A program made the translations under genes and the position numbers. DNA of 64,000 nt, taken from assembly GCA_030765065.1 (NCBI GenBank), contig CM060977.1:100333795-100397794 (forward strand). Direction: 5' to 3'. Source of the DNA: Deroplatys truncata (lineage: Eukaryota > Arthropoda > Insecta > Mantodea > Mantidae). Below the pieces are notes generated by a model. The model was not told the origin of the DNA. It saw only the letters and a program-made list of their open reading frames with translations, and searched no databases. This document shows, one piece after another, positions 34,453 through 46,904 of the stretch (positions within the stretch are counted from its first letter, which is position 1; each line of letters opens with the position of its first letter).

Positions 34453-35491
34453 ATTTCAAATCATTACCAGCACGTTTGCTTTTCCAATTAAATACTACTT
34501 ACGTAAAATACATTTTGAGTAGTACTGCGGATAAGCAACATCCCTGACGTAACCCTCCAGTGACAGGAAATCAGGTGATCATGTAATGTTTATTCTTTTC
34601 TTTGATATAGACGTAGCAAACGCGTCTACAAACATTTTAATTGACTTTATTAAGTTAATAGAATATCTCTTATATTACATTAAGTTCATAACAACAGAAA
34701 TGAGTGCATCCATGTGTTTTCTACGCAGTTCTTTGGAAGGAAGATGCTCAGAGAACACCAAAACGCACATTCCTGGAAATTTTGAATATGAAATTCTTAG
34801 ATACATTCAAAGAACATTATACATTTCTACTATCCTAAACTCCATATTCCGCTAAAGCTTAATTGCAACAAAGTAGGTGGTATAGGAAGGCGATTATAGA
34901 ACTAAGCCCATCTGTCTGGCATACACTGACTCAGGTGAATCAACGATCTACAATAACCTTCCCCATATTGTGGCATGCGGTTGTTAATATTGTAAGAATA
35001 TATGTGGTTGATAGCAATGTATGGTGTTTGCTTAGGTTGGTAATACAGGCCGGTAGTGACGTAATAGGAGAGGGAGTAAAACCGGTATTACCTTGTGTTA
35101 GCGTGTAGGACGCTCTCTTCTAGCGTCACCAGCGAACAGTGCAGACGTGTTTAGGCATGACGCTTCATCAAGCAGGAAGGTAAAATGTATCATCTTTAAT
35201 TTATATTATATTCTTACCATCTAAACTTATATTATGTGAATTCTTAATGTAGGTAGCTCCTTCCTTCCCGACCAATGATGATTTATGAATATTTAGGTAG
35301 TTTTCAGGTGATTTAGGAACTTTATTAGCTTGCCCCATCGGACCTCGTGTTAGTTTAATGTGGTGATTTAGATTTCGGTACCATGCTCTACCCCCCCGTA
35401 ATTATGTGAAAATAAAAGAGGTTTTGACAGTTGGCGTGAGTCGCCGGGTATTACGACAATATCACCAATGAGAAGTTAAAGCCACTTTATG
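34453..35491. other. Unassigned, GC-richer at 34990-35180
   Basis: The GC-richer part contains gtgacgtaataggagaggga and ends agcaggaaggtaaaatg, which could pass for an exon end with a splice donor. With no frame or homology I do not call a gene. Confidence 0.35.
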
Positions 35492-35918
35492 CAATAAAAA
35501 AACTGATGTTACAGTAGGTTCTATAGATTATTCTTACAAAAAATATTTCTTTATATACTTCATTTTAATCGAGATAAACCTTTGCAGAAATAGCTGCATT
35601 GGTAATTTTCCTTATAGATACAAAGGAAACAGCGATAGTCAAATGTTTTAGAACTGGACGCTGTGTACTAGCTTTAAAATTCCATACTCTTTCCATGGAA
35701 TCGCGAGAAACAACCGAATGCATACAGGACTTTAACAGATGACAAAGCATTGAACAATGCGAACCATAATAACGAATATCGCCATAATAACCATGATCAA
35801 AATAAATCGTTTATGTCTCAAAAAGGTTATTTGGCATTTGTTTTAAAGAGATTTACATTTTTTGTAGCACGTTTGGGTCATCAGTTAACGTTTACCAGTT
35901 ATACAATTGTGTATTGTC
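35492..35918 (+). repeat. Family H, A half and start of middle
   Basis: From actgatgttacagtaggtt to cgtttaccagttatacaat, with gatagtcaaatgttttagaa. A B-half fragment of perhaps the same copy appears at 36382. Confidence 0.8.
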
Positions 35919-36381
35919 ACGAGCCTACATTAATTGAACAAATTTACTGAACTTTCCTTACTTCAGGCCATGGCATTTGGGGGTGGGTTGTACTCGCTTG
36001 GAATGCAAAACTATGGAATACAACTCAAGAGGGTAACCGGGATTATTTTGGAGAAATATAAATGAAATTATTTGAATTTAACATTTTAATAACACAAGAC
36101 CTCTTACCATAAAAATCATATATTAAGTCTTTGCAAGAATATATACAACCCAACCCTCGCCCCGAGGTAAGATTCAATAGTTAAAGAGAGCGAATCAAAA
36201 TAACTCACCACATCCTCCGGTCAATATGTCATACCAAGCTACACGAATATTCTGGAATTTTCCAACTCTTTCTAAAACAAGTACAATGCTGCCAAAATTG
36301 AGTTGATCCTTCCGGAAACCCATTCTGGGAGTATTGACTCTAATCAGGCCTACCAAACTAAACTTACATGTAATCGTCAAA
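35919..36381. other. Unclassified insert between family H pieces
   Basis: About 460 bases unlike the family, separating an A half from a B-half fragment in the order expected for one split copy. No coding signal. Its identity is unknown. Confidence 0.4.
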
Positions 36382-36516
36382 ATACAACATTCCTTCCGAA
36401 TAAACAGGATTTCTCAGGCTATTCGCAGAAAATAAAAACGTTTTACTTTTCATGTAAATGTCTTTAATAATATTAGTTTGATCAAAATCTTTACAAATGT
36501 TTCTGTTAATCGTTTT
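36382..36516 (+). repeat. Family H, B-half fragment
   Basis: acattccttccgaataaaca, tctcaggctattcgcag and catgtaaatgtctttaataa, then the match fades. Confidence 0.7.
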
Positions 36517-37283
36517 TAAATTCATATAAAGTGGTGATGACTCAACGAAAATCCTCTATTGCTATAAAGTAGACACATTTATGGACCGGGCCTGACAAGG
36601 TCTTCTAGTAACTTCATTTCTAACAATAAACGTGTAAGTGCATAACAAAATAATAAAGGCATCCTTTTGCTCTTTGGGCGCTCACATGTGAACACTGTAG
36701 GACGGAATGGCAGAAAAACTTTCTTCCACTTGGATGTACCTTCCGCTTTTGGTCAGGGCAGCTTCTTTATGCATTCTGCAACAACACCGCGATGCATTAT
36801 GAATACTGCAAGGAGGACGCCAGAAGGAAACAAAACTAGACAATGCTCTGATAAAAATTTTAGGGTTTCTTAAGGTTCCACATTCTCTGCAGGAGTTTAT
36901 ATATAAAATATTTGCTATGGAGGCTTTGTTTTCTGAGACATCACAAGATATTTCACTAGCCTACGTTGTCTCCTGTGTAATCTAATGTCACTGTATTAGA
37001 TCCCTCAGCACCTCTGTGTACTCTGTAATGACGTGCCCTCTAGAGCAATATGGTGCGCGTATTATCCCATGCGGTAGAGCTCCTTTGGGTTCGACATGCT
37101 TTAATAAATTGTTTCAATTAACTTTATATAAGAGAATTTCCTCAGAAATTTTTAGGTTTTGCCAATAATGCATATAATACTTTATGGTTGATTTCCAAAC
37201 AAATAACCAATTTTGCAAATTAAGCTTGTAAATATCTGCCTTTGCTACCTGATTGTAGAAAATATTACTATAAATTCAATTTT
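36517..37283. other. No recognisable feature
   Basis: No repeat match and no convincing coding frame. Confidence 0.5.
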
Positions 37284-37733
37284 ACTTCCATTACCACGCA
37301 CCTAGTCGGTAGAGAAGGCATTGCATTCCACCCAACATTTCGACACTAATATTTCACCGTAAATATATGTTTTGAGGTCCTAAAAATTACAAAAGTTTTG
37401 CGAGTGTGTGTGTTTGTCTATGTGTGTCTTTAAACAGTAAAAATAAAAACGAAAAGTCGGATAAGTACCAAACTTGATATTTAATTTCAGTATCTTCTAA
37501 GATGCGACACGAAGAGAAAGCCCCTCGCCCCAAACTACATGGAACATTTTTGAAAAATGCTATCGCTTTTTATTAAATTGCTATATATTAAATACATTTA
37601 CGTGGCAAATAAAATGTACATCCTGAATTTTCTGGGAGTAGCTTTTGAATTCCTCTCCACTTGGAAGTAAATTTATTATCTTGTATAACGATAAATGTTA
37701 AGCGATAGACGAAAACGTACTACACAAAAAAAT
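37284..37733 (-). repeat. Family H, B half, inverted
   Basis: Hairpin ttaccacgcacctagtcggt at the left, then the usual order to tactacacaaaaaaatgtaa. The TG tract is at about 37402-37428. It ends exactly at the acacaaaaa site where other copies are entered. Confidence 0.85.
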
Positions 37734-38371
37734 GTAATTTGCAGCTCTGCGAGGATGACTTAAGTTGCAAATGAGTTGTATCTAGTTCCCGATAAGCGAT
37801 ATGTAGTGAATGATGTCACCAAGGTAACCATCTCGTTACTTTAGTAACTGTTAACGCAATAGCTACTTGTCTTCGTTATTTTGGCAACCGATATTGGGTA
37901 ACTAGTTACTTTGTATTCGTTACTATGGTAACCGTTACAAAGTAACTGTTACGTTATTTTCTGCGAATCCCACATTCCTACGCTAATTTCTATTTTAATC
38001 TGCGATATATTTTCCTACAACTGTCAAATTTCTGTTACGGCTGGGAGCAGCGTTGAGACTAACTAAACTGTGCAGTGCAGCACTAATTTAAATCCACAGC
38101 GAGACTCATTAGGAAAGCTGGCGCGAAAAGTATCCGTAGCACACATGTTCAGCCGCAGCATGTGGTACGTGCTCTCCCTGAAGGTCCACAACTCGCCCGA
38201 CACAAAAGTTTGGCACAGTGTCCCTTACGTTACGCCACGAGACTTGCATTTCATTACCAGCCATAGTGCTAGGCAAAGCATTGGAAATGTATGGTCAAAC
38301 AGCCACAATTTTTGTTTTGGAAACTAAGCAAGTTATAGTGTTTTATCAACAAGATTATAATGGTAGTAATT
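37734..38371. other. Unassigned, with inverted gttac motifs
   Basis: Between 37800 and 37960 the words ggtaacc, gttac and agtaac recur in both orientations (for example ttactatggtaaccgttac), so the region could fold. Family unknown. Confidence 0.4.
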
Positions 38372-39062
38372 GGGGATGGGAACACGATACAATCGATAAA
38401 ACAATACTCTCGATATTTGGTGGTATCGAAGTATGACTAATGCCTTGTAATAAACCTTATATATTTTTAAATTTTTAAGTTTTTCTTTATTGAAGGGTGT
38501 TGTTTTCAACTTTATGCTAGATAATGAATAAGCCAAGACATCACGTTATTGCCTCGCACGTGTCTACAAATGGTTGCTGGACTATAATTATTGATAGATC
38601 TTCACTATGTATTCTATGGTGAATCAAGCAACATTCCATAGATCCTTGTATCTAAATAAAACATACAAAACAACGGGGGAAGAAGTAGAGGTAATCAAGT
38701 AACACTGCATTCATATTACTGAGTTGGCAACGAAGCTGATTTAGCTGACGCAATAAATCGCGTTTCTGCAATAGTCTGGTTTGGTGACTAACTCAACCAT
38801 TGCATTTACCTACTCCGGTGACCAAAATCTATGAATCCAGCAGAAACAAAGTAGAAATTAAGACGTGAAGTAATACAGCGTATGGAAATATTTGTTTGTT
38901 TTTCTTTTCTTCCATTTGTTAGTTTGTATTTACGCAAATCAAACTCGAGTCACGAGCGTAGCTTATAGGTATACCGTGCGACTAATTTTACTAATATGGA
39001 CAGAAAATACTTTTAATAAGGTTTTCATCACAAAATATATTTATGTAAAAAGTGAAGCGAAC

Positions 39063-39098
<36 letters not shown>

Positions 39099-39362
39099 CC
39101 CTGACTAACAATTGGGGATTTATAACCTGTGGTATTTACAACATACAATTTTTTTACCAATTGGGGAATGCCAAACAGGGACAATTTCGGAATTAGCACA
39201 CAATACAAAATTGGTTATATACGTTTATACACCAAAAACTACTAATTAAAACATGATTCAGTGAACAAACCATCGCCTTTACAGTTTTTGATTAAGTGAG
39301 TATCGAGTATCAGTGCTCAAAAATCGATATCGGTATCGAGAAATAGTGGTATCTCCCATCAC
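38372..39362. mobile_element. Candidate hAT-like non-autonomous element
   Basis: The left end ggggatgggaacacgatac and the reverse complement of the right end, tagtgatgggagatacc, are similar; both are followed by ATCGATA/CGATACC-rich sequence. Outside lie gtagtaat and atagtgat, which could be a decayed 8-base duplication. The interior is AT-rich, non-coding, and includes (TTA)12 at 39063-39098. The evidence is suggestive only. Confidence 0.35.
39063..39098. repeat. (ATT)n microsatellite
   Basis: Twelve perfect TAT/ATT units. Confidence 0.95.
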
Positions 39363-39412
39363 TAATAGTGATTAAAACGCGAGTGAGAGTTTCATAATTT
39401 TCATATGAGCGT

Positions 39413-40340
39413 TGAGGCAGTATTTTTAAGACTTAAATGATTTCGGTCTAATTATATAATATAAACTTTAATAACAACCTGCCTTAAAGCAATGTGTATA
39501 TAATATATAAAATGTATGTAACAGTCATTGTATTATGTTTATATTATTGTGTATATGTAAAATAATGTTTTGTGAATGTATAACGTAATTTAATAATGTT
39601 GGAGCTGTGAGAATAGAGGCCGAAGGTTGCTAACAATGAGGTAACAATGAGGTAACCTTGAGGCAATAATGAATTTGGAAAGTTTAATAATGCTACTAGT
39701 AATTCTTGGAACAATAATGTAATATTTTAAAACAGTTTATAAATAGCCAATCAAATACTAGAAAAGCTGAGAGTTAAATACAGGTATTCTATTGTAGTAA
39801 AACTATCCAATCAGAGACGTGAAATAGATTTACAACTTTAAGCGGTAAACGCCAGTCGCTAGTAGACAGTGTTCCAAACCGGACGCTATGCGCGTTCTGG
39901 AGAAGTTTAATACGTATCCAGTGTGGGACGAAAATTCATTACTGCGAGAATATTATAAAGTTTACGTGTTTAAAAGTGCAATTAATAAATAATCTCACAG
40001 CTCTCTATACAAGTGAAGTGTTATTTAATCGTGTGAAGGATTAATAAATGGAGTGAAGTAAAAAATTATAATTTTTGTAAGCCTACATTCTTTAGCCGCA
40101 TCACCCCCTGATAATAGAAACATGTTCCTACAAATTAATAATAACGCATATATATGTAATATTTAAAGAAACATTAAAACACAAAGTTGATTCCTAAACG
40201 TTGGGGCGAAGGCTACCGGAAACTTTGTACCATACGTGGGGCAGTTACTTCATTAAGTTTGACTCTCCAACAGTGGAACTACCATGCAACTCCTACTTCA
40301 AATTAGCTTTTCATACGTGAAGCAACAACCATTTTTCTCA
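39413..40340 (+). mobile_element. Solo LTR (family L), copy 2
   Basis: Fossil solo LTR of 928 bases, TGAGGCAG...TTCTCA, flanked by GCGT on both sides (39409-39412 and 40341-40344). It aligns with copy 1 along its whole length and looks whole as a solo LTR. Confidence 0.85.
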
Positions 40341-41045
40341 GCGTCTTAATTACCTTTATATTCAACATATATTATGTTGCATACGATTCTTTTGGTCAAC
40401 CACACTATAATTTCAAAATGTTTAGTTTTTACGAAAATATATTACCTTTTTAATTGTGTGTAATTAAATACTGATTGGATGGCAGCGGGACCTTGAGCGT
40501 GTTTGGCAATACTACATCAGATGGCAGCGTTGTTGAGTTCAGGCCGTATTTATTGATTTTTTTGCAGGTAACTACATGGAAAATATGTAATAAAGGAAAA
40601 GAAGTCGATTTATTATAATATTAAAATTACAATGAACATATTTTTTTATTTTAAATAGACATATTGCATTTTCTGGTGAATGAATCCCAGTGGAACGCTG
40701 ATTTGAAGGTGTGATTATCGCACTCTTACTATGTCATAATACGTTTGATCAATAAGACGCTACAAAACGACGCATTTCAACCAATCATGGCTGCTTATCT
40801 CACATTTTGGTCAACTCTCTAGCATTTGTCTGCTTTTATCACCTCCCTAGCATATAACTGTTTGATATCATCATTTGTTCTCCACATAGATATTCAAAGT
40901 TAGCTTGTACAAAACAACACGACCAATTAATTTAATAAGTAAGTAAACATATTATTGTATTTGTTTCTTGTAATCTTTATAAACTTTATTTTAATTGAGA
41001 AACTGATGATGTTCGTCACTTATTGAAGCCGTGCCCTTTGCTTTA
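40341..41045. other. No recognisable feature
   Basis: AT-rich. The word atggcagcg occurs twice about 40 bases apart near 40480-40525, too little to call a repeat. Confidence 0.5.
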
Positions 41046-41906
41046 ATATCTGCTGTTATCTGCTACAGTGTTTGGCTATGCAATATTTCTCTCAGGGTAT
41101 GCGTGGGCGTATTTAGAAAGGATAATAGTAGTTTAAACAGACTTAGAAACCTAATGTTATCTACTTGAACTATTGAAGCGAGTTGCCGACTATTTGAGGA
41201 TGAAAAGTGAAACTCATTAAGAATCATAGTACTCGAAACTATAACAATTGAATTATTATACCTACTGACTTCTGCGTATAAATTTGAAGAATGAAATAAC
41301 TGTTTCCGCAATGAAAAAACTAGAAGCGTAACTTGCCGTGAGTCGCTAAAAAGCTTGCCGGCAAAACCCCTCGCGAGCACCGCTAAACCTTACTCACAAC
41401 ATTGCGTCACTAGGTGCTTAAAATTACACATGAGCAAGTCACATAATTAACTGAATAAGTCTGACAATATCTCTGATTTAGAGTGCACGAACTTTTCTTA
41501 ACTTAAGCTTCGCCTACTTATCGCTTCCCCCATCATCGTTCCTTCATATGCGCAAAAATCTAAGTATGTGTATGTGACACTGACTAGGCTGTACCTCCCC
41601 AAATCTCAGAATATATTCCCTTTCTATTTTACAGAATTTCCGTCTACATGACTCTGCAAACGTACTGAACTTAAACCTCAACTACATTCCAAGAATCCTT
41701 ATGCCTAACGCGCCCACTCCTCGCTGTTGCTAATGACCTTTCTTAATATGACATGCTAATTACTTTATTCTTTCAACTCAAGCACCTTACATTATGCAAT
41801 TTATTTAATATCGGAATTTATTAATTTATATTATTTGTTTATCTTACTGACATCTATTTATGTATTTATTTATTTATTTATATCTTCCTGTCAATAATTA
41901 CGGTAT
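41046..41906 (+). repeat. Repeat R3, copy 3
   Basis: Uninterrupted copy: tatttctctcagggtatgcg, gagttgccgactatttgag, aacccctcgcgagcac, aatttccgtctacatgac and a tail atatcttcctgtcaataatt. Confidence 0.75.
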
Positions 41907-42060
41907 CAATTTGAGGAACTGAATTAAATCCTTGATTTGACTATTGTAGTAATGCCGTAGGGTTGTAATTACCCTTAACACTGAAACCTAAGAATCTGTT
42001 GTATTTTCTCGTATCACTATTGTTTTAGATAAATAGTTATGACCGTGTAATTAGGGACAA

Positions 42061-42560
42061 CAGTTTATTAACCAACATTTCTTTAGGAAAATCATAATTT
42101 TGGCTTATCACACCCCAAATTTAATTTTTTCCTATCCAGAACTTCACATTCGAAGATTATCATCCTATTTATTACACGGCTGCATACTGGTTCCTCTCTG
42201 AATATTCCCAGTGTATACAGGTCTTTCCGCAATCTACAATGTCCCGTCAAGAGCCCGGTTATCAGGTTTATCTATTGAGATTAAGGCATCTTCAGAGATT
42301 GAAGAGGATATACTGCTCATCATTCTCTTCTTATGTTTGCATCCTTCTGTTTGAACCCACTGACATCGGAGGTTATGATTAATTCACTTAGCAATTGTTC
42401 TCCGAACAGAGTTTAAGGGTATGCTATAGACTGGTTCAGGTCCAGTAAATGTTTGAGAAGATACCTTTGTCAGGATATCTGCTTTCTCAATATATAAAAT
42501 TCCTTTATTTCCAGGGACCCACTCAAGATTAATCTTTTTTTGTTTTGCCAAAACTTAAAT
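42061..42560 (-). mobile_element. Non-LTR retrotransposon (LINE) ORF2 relic
   Basis: The minus strand encodes a ribonuclease H end, INLEWVPGNKGI then EKADILTKVSSQTFTGPEPV, and after a frame change the C-terminal region ITGLLTGHCRLRKDLYTLGI and FREEPVCSRVINRMIIFECE. This is the normal order after the reverse transcriptase in insect LINE ORF2 proteins. The reverse transcriptase itself and the 3' tail are not visible, and frame changes and stops make it inactive. It differs in sequence from the relics at 12556 and 57926. Confidence 0.75.
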
Positions 42561-42717
42561 CCTACTCGAATTTTGATTTTTTCTACATAAATCAAAACCA
42601 TTTGTGAGGTTACTGCTGAAAAATTCTCCTTAAATTGTAATCCCATACAGCCCAGTCTATTTCTAATAACTGATAAAATATCCCAATATTCACAAAAAGG
42701 ATATGAAACATCGACGG

Positions 42718-43090
42718 AACATTAACCTCCCCCGACAGTCTTCCAAGTTCTGGAATTGCTGCATAGCATATAAGTGCCCTTTGGCGGTGGAACAATCATC
42801 GGTCGGAATGGTCGAGTAACTTGTTATATAATAAGTGAAATGTTAAACATTTGCACCTTCTCTTACGTTCCGCCGTTATTTCATAATACAAAAGATTCAT
42901 AGTTTTTACACAATGAAGAAAGTCTTAACATATAAAGGTAAACTAAACAGAGGTGAAGTGGTTAACATGAAGGTTGCCCACTCGCTTGTCACCAATTTAA
43001 CTTCTTTGGGAAAGGCATACAGTCTGCGACCAATCTTCTCTGTTTCTTCTTCGCAATCTTCTCTGCGATCAATCAAAAAACTGTTCTCTG
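42718..43090 (+). repeat. Unclassified dispersed repeat P, copy 2
   Basis: Partner of 13231-13555 in the same orientation (caagttctggaattgctgca, cggaatggtcgagtaac, cagaggtgaagtgg, cagtctgcgaccaatc). Overlapping open frames on both strands (42906-43115) are part of the repeat. Confidence 0.65.
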
Positions 43091-43266
43091 TTATTACTTT
43101 GTGCTGATCGCGCACTTTTCTTTTGCGTACTTTAAAAGATTGTATTAGATTCCGGAGGTGGCATCGCGTTTACTTGGTAATTTGATTTTTCTCTGCTTAT
43201 CGGTGTCGTTGCGTTTTCTAACTTGGGTTGGATTCTGCTTTACGGCGGATCGACAGTTGCTTCTTT

Positions 43267-44250
43267 TAAGGCAGTATTTTTACACTTAAATGATTTCAGT
43301 CTAATTATATAATATAAAAAAATAACAGCCCGCCTTAAAGCAATATGTGTATAATATAATATATAAAATGTATGTAACATTCATTGTATTATGTTTATAT
43401 TATTGTATACATGTGTAATAATATTATGTGAATGTATTACGTAATTTAATAATGTAGGAGCTGCGAGAATAGAGGCCGAAAGTTGCTAATAATGAGGTAA
43501 CAATGAGGCAACCTTGAGGCAATAATGAACTGGAAAGTTTAGTATTGCTACTAGTAATTCTTGGAAACAATAATGTAATATTTAAAACAGTTTATAAATA
43601 GCCAATAAAAAAACTAGAAAAACTGTAAGTTAAATAAAAGTATTCTATTGAGTAAAATTAGCCAATCAGAGACTTGAAACAGAGACATTTACAAATTTAA
43701 GCGGTAAACGCCAGTGGCTAGTATACAGCGTTCCCAACCGGACATAGACACGTTCCTGAGCAGTTCAATACGTATTTAGTGTGAGACATATAAAATAAAG
43801 CTGTCCTGGGTGTTTACACTCTTGAAGATGGCAACCACAGAGTTGACCGAAACGTCGGGTGCTAGTAGTTTTACCCTTAGACCACGGCCTTCCAGCCCGG
43901 AAGATTTTAATGTTTTATCGATTAACTCCGGCCTTCGTACTTATTTAATTAATAAATAATCTCACACCTCTATATATAAGTGAAGTGTTATTTAATCGTG
44001 TGAGGGATTAATAAAAGGAGTGAAGGAAAAAATTATAATTTGTGTAAGCCTACATTCTTTAGCCGCATCACCCCCTGCTAAGAGATACATGTTTCTACAA
44101 ATTAACACTGACGCATCCTAGGCAAACATAAATATATATATATATAATATTTAAAGAAACATTAAAACACAAAGTTGATTCCTAAACGTTGGGGCGAAGG
44201 CCACCGAAAACTTTGTACCATACGTGGGGCTATACTAAATCAAATTGGCA
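43267..44250 (+). mobile_element. LTR (family L) of a partial retrotransposon, copy 3
   Basis: Fossil 5' LTR aligning with the solo LTRs from aaggcagtatttttacactt to ccatacgtggggc. Its last part differs from the solo copies, so it is another subfamily. It carries a foreign insert of about 150 bases (43795-43945). Behind it lies ttggcacctaaacggggggc, which resembles a primer binding site region, then the internal part. No matching 3' LTR is in the window. Confidence 0.7.
43795..43945 (+). mobile_element. Ribozyme-like insert, perhaps Penelope-related
   Basis: This stretch is missing from the other family L LTRs. It holds cttgaagatggc, then gaccgaaacgtcgggtgc, then gcccggaagattttaatgtt. The pattern GAAGA - stem - CCGAAAC - GTC is that of small hammerhead-like motifs known from Penelope-like and other retroelements. 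The expected CTGAAGA reads TTGAAGA here, so activity is doubtful. The assignment is tentative. Confidence 0.4.
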
Positions 44251-45967
44251 CCTAAACGGGGGGCAAGAATAGGCGAGAATAGTTGAAAAGAAGAGATCAA
44301 CGAACATCATAGAATTACCAAAATCGACGAAACTACAAGACTTCACTATAAGAACTTCAGAGAACTCCAGAGAAGTTAAAAATCATCATCATCATCATCC
44401 AAAGACAGCAACAATTCTCTCACGAGTACGGGGCACGCAGTCAACAATTCAACTACAATCTACGAGGGAACACCAGTATATATAGGTTTATTAACACAGC
44501 CAGAACAAAAGGTCAGAAAATTCCAATACTTTATATGTACAATAATTATCAAGATAGTTAAAATATATGTGTATATTGTTATTAAAATAATTTCATTCTG
44601 TTAAGAAGTGGAAAATTAAAATTAAGCAACTCTAAACCAAATGTAACAAAAGAAAATATACAAAATAAAATGGAAACAGAAAACAATGAAAATATGGAAG
44701 TAAGAAGGGATAGGTCAGCCATTACAGAGTACAATGTAACTTTACAATCAAAGCTAGAGGAAACAAATAGGTTAGATGTAGAAGAACAGTTATCTGTAAA
44801 TTCACAATCCAGTAGAGAAAGACATAGCAGTAGTATGGTCAATCACCTTTACATACGTTAGTGCAAGGAACAACAATAGAAAGAAACACTATCCCTCACA
44901 CATCTAGCCAACAAGAGCAAGAAAACTTATCACAACAAAATATTATGTGCATTCTAAAAGCAATATCTGAAATGAGAGGAAAGTTAAACGAAACCAGAAA
45001 AGAATTTAGTAATAAGCTAACTGAAAATAATAATAAGATAACTGAAACTAATACTGAGCTGAGAGTTCAGTTAAGTAATAAGTCAACAGAAACTAATAAT
45101 ATACTAACTGAAACTAATACAGTTAGCTAAGCAAATAGAAAATTGTATGAAAGAAAATAAAGCTGAAAGTAGGAGGGTAGAAATCAAAATTGAACAATCT
45201 TCTAAAGCACTTCAAAATGATATAGATTTAAAAGTAAATAAAGGTTGTAAGCAGCTAGAACAGAAATTTTAAAGACATATTCATAAAAATCTAACTGAAA
45301 TGGAGCTGAAACTTACTAACACTAAACAGGGTATTTGTAATAAGTTAGATAAACAGGGTGAAGAATTAAAAACAATTGTAGAAAATACAAATAGCTTTAA
45401 CAGGGGAAATAAATAAAATGCATGAAATGGCAAAAACAAATGAAGAGGCAATAAAAGAAGCAAATACAGGGCAAGGACAAGTAATATCAATGATAGATGA
45501 AATTAAAGATAAAGTACAGGAAAGTAGCAAAGAAATAGATAAACTTAGAAATAGTTTTGAAAATTTATGCACCAATGTACCAAAGGTAAATGCAAATGTA
45601 ACTAGTTATGTAAATTGCTAATCAGATGCATGACAATAATACAAGTGCAGAAAGATGTGTATCACCTTTGTTAACTAATAATACAAGAGACGCTACTGCT
45701 TTTTCCATAGCATCAGCCTCTCAAACACAAAACAATAATGATGACACACATGTGCACGTAACAAATCAGATGTCAAACTATTATTCTGTGCTTAATGAAT
45801 TACCATTACCTTATTTTAATGCTTCCTCAAGTCCAGTACAATTTATTAAGATTTAATAGAATTGTAAATTGAAAAATGTGCCTGAAGCATTAAAAATGAT
45901 ATTTGTTACAAAATGCTTGGATAACAAAACCTTAGAATGGTTACATATGCTAGCAGACAGTGCCAAG
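44251..45967 (+). mobile_element. LTR retrotransposon, gag region (broken fossil)
   Basis: Internal part behind the LTR at 43267. Leader sequence is followed by a gag-like region rich in E, N, T and K with strong coiled-coil character (for example 44861-45130 and 45418-45621). Near its end a retrotransposon-gag-type segment appears, around LPLPYFNASSSPVQFI at about 45800 and KCLDNKTLEWLHML at about 45930. The element is broken in several places and lacks pol and a 3' LTR, so the superfamily cannot be settled; Ty3/gypsy or BEL-like are both possible. Confidence 0.65.
44381..44399. repeat. (ATC)n microsatellite
   Basis: Six ATC units in the leader of the LTR retrotransposon relic. Confidence 0.8.
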
Positions 45968-46215
45968 TCGCCCAACCTAGGAGAAGGTGAATAGTTCTCA
46001 TTTCCTACGTTGTAATGCTGCCGCCGTCGCCGCCTCACTATTGGCGCCTTTATTCACCAATGGCATACTCGACACCCAACCCGCGCCGTCTTTAATATGC
46101 TTTTCTGATACTATGGACATAGTTCAAACTTGCGGAAGGGGAGAAAATGGCACAACTGCACGGCAATCAGCTCGCAAAACATTAGAATGTAACTGTAAAA
46201 TACAAAGAAATTTGA
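45968..46215 (+). other. GC-richer segment of unknown origin
   Basis: Follows the gag fossil abruptly. It holds gctgccgccgtcgccgcctc and a 79-codon frame (45987-46226) without recognisable motif. It could be a fragment that replaced the rest of the retrotransposon. Confidence 0.35.
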
Positions 46216-46904
46216 TTTCTTTTTAGAAACATGGTATTCTAAAAATTACCAGTATCGCCATCGTATTTCTTTTGTGCTTCTTTCGAACTACTTTTAAAGT
46301 GCGAGTGCTGTGTGTTCATTAACATAATTATTTAGATAATTGAAATTCCGGCTGTTAAAGCTGTTAAGGCGAAGATATTAAGGAAACAATAAAATATGAA
46401 GATTAAACATTAACTTTTCTCCCCATTTGTCTAAAATTTAGACAGCTGAGATGTTATACACAATTTGTACATAGATTCCTATGAATTACCCTCCATAACA
46501 TTTGGTTTATTTTTTATATTTATTGAAAGTACTTTGGATTACAGCAACATCATTAAATTTGTGTACGCACCTCTCTCTCACGTGCTTTGTTACGTAACCA
46601 AAATTTGTTCTGCAGCTCCGTTTATGTCATATAGCCCGAAAATGCTACATGAGTAAGATTTCCTTTACATTGCCCACGCATCACTCACAAACAGGCAGGG
46701 CACTGTTTCAGCTTTGTGAAACACAATACTGGGTGCTCACATGCCATTTTTGGTACAGTAGGTTGCTAGAGTGTAGCAGCTGTGGTCATTTTAAGCTTAC
46801 AGGCCTCTAGCAGTGGAAAACATCTATCAAATGAGCGTGTCATATATTCTTATCTTTAGAAATTGGTTCATGGTATTATACCTGAACCAAATTGCACAAT
46901 ATTT
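46216..46904. other. No recognisable feature
   Basis: AT-rich sequence without repeat match or coding signal. Confidence 0.5.

Noticed and set aside
34990-35180. Possible first exon with splice donor (aggaaggtaaaatg)
   Set aside because: A donor-like word alone is common; no frame, promoter element or downstream exon supports it.
37800-37960. CRISPR-like or regulatory array of gttac/ggtaacc words
   Set aside because: Spacing and word order are irregular, and the window is eukaryotic; scattered inverted words are a better description.
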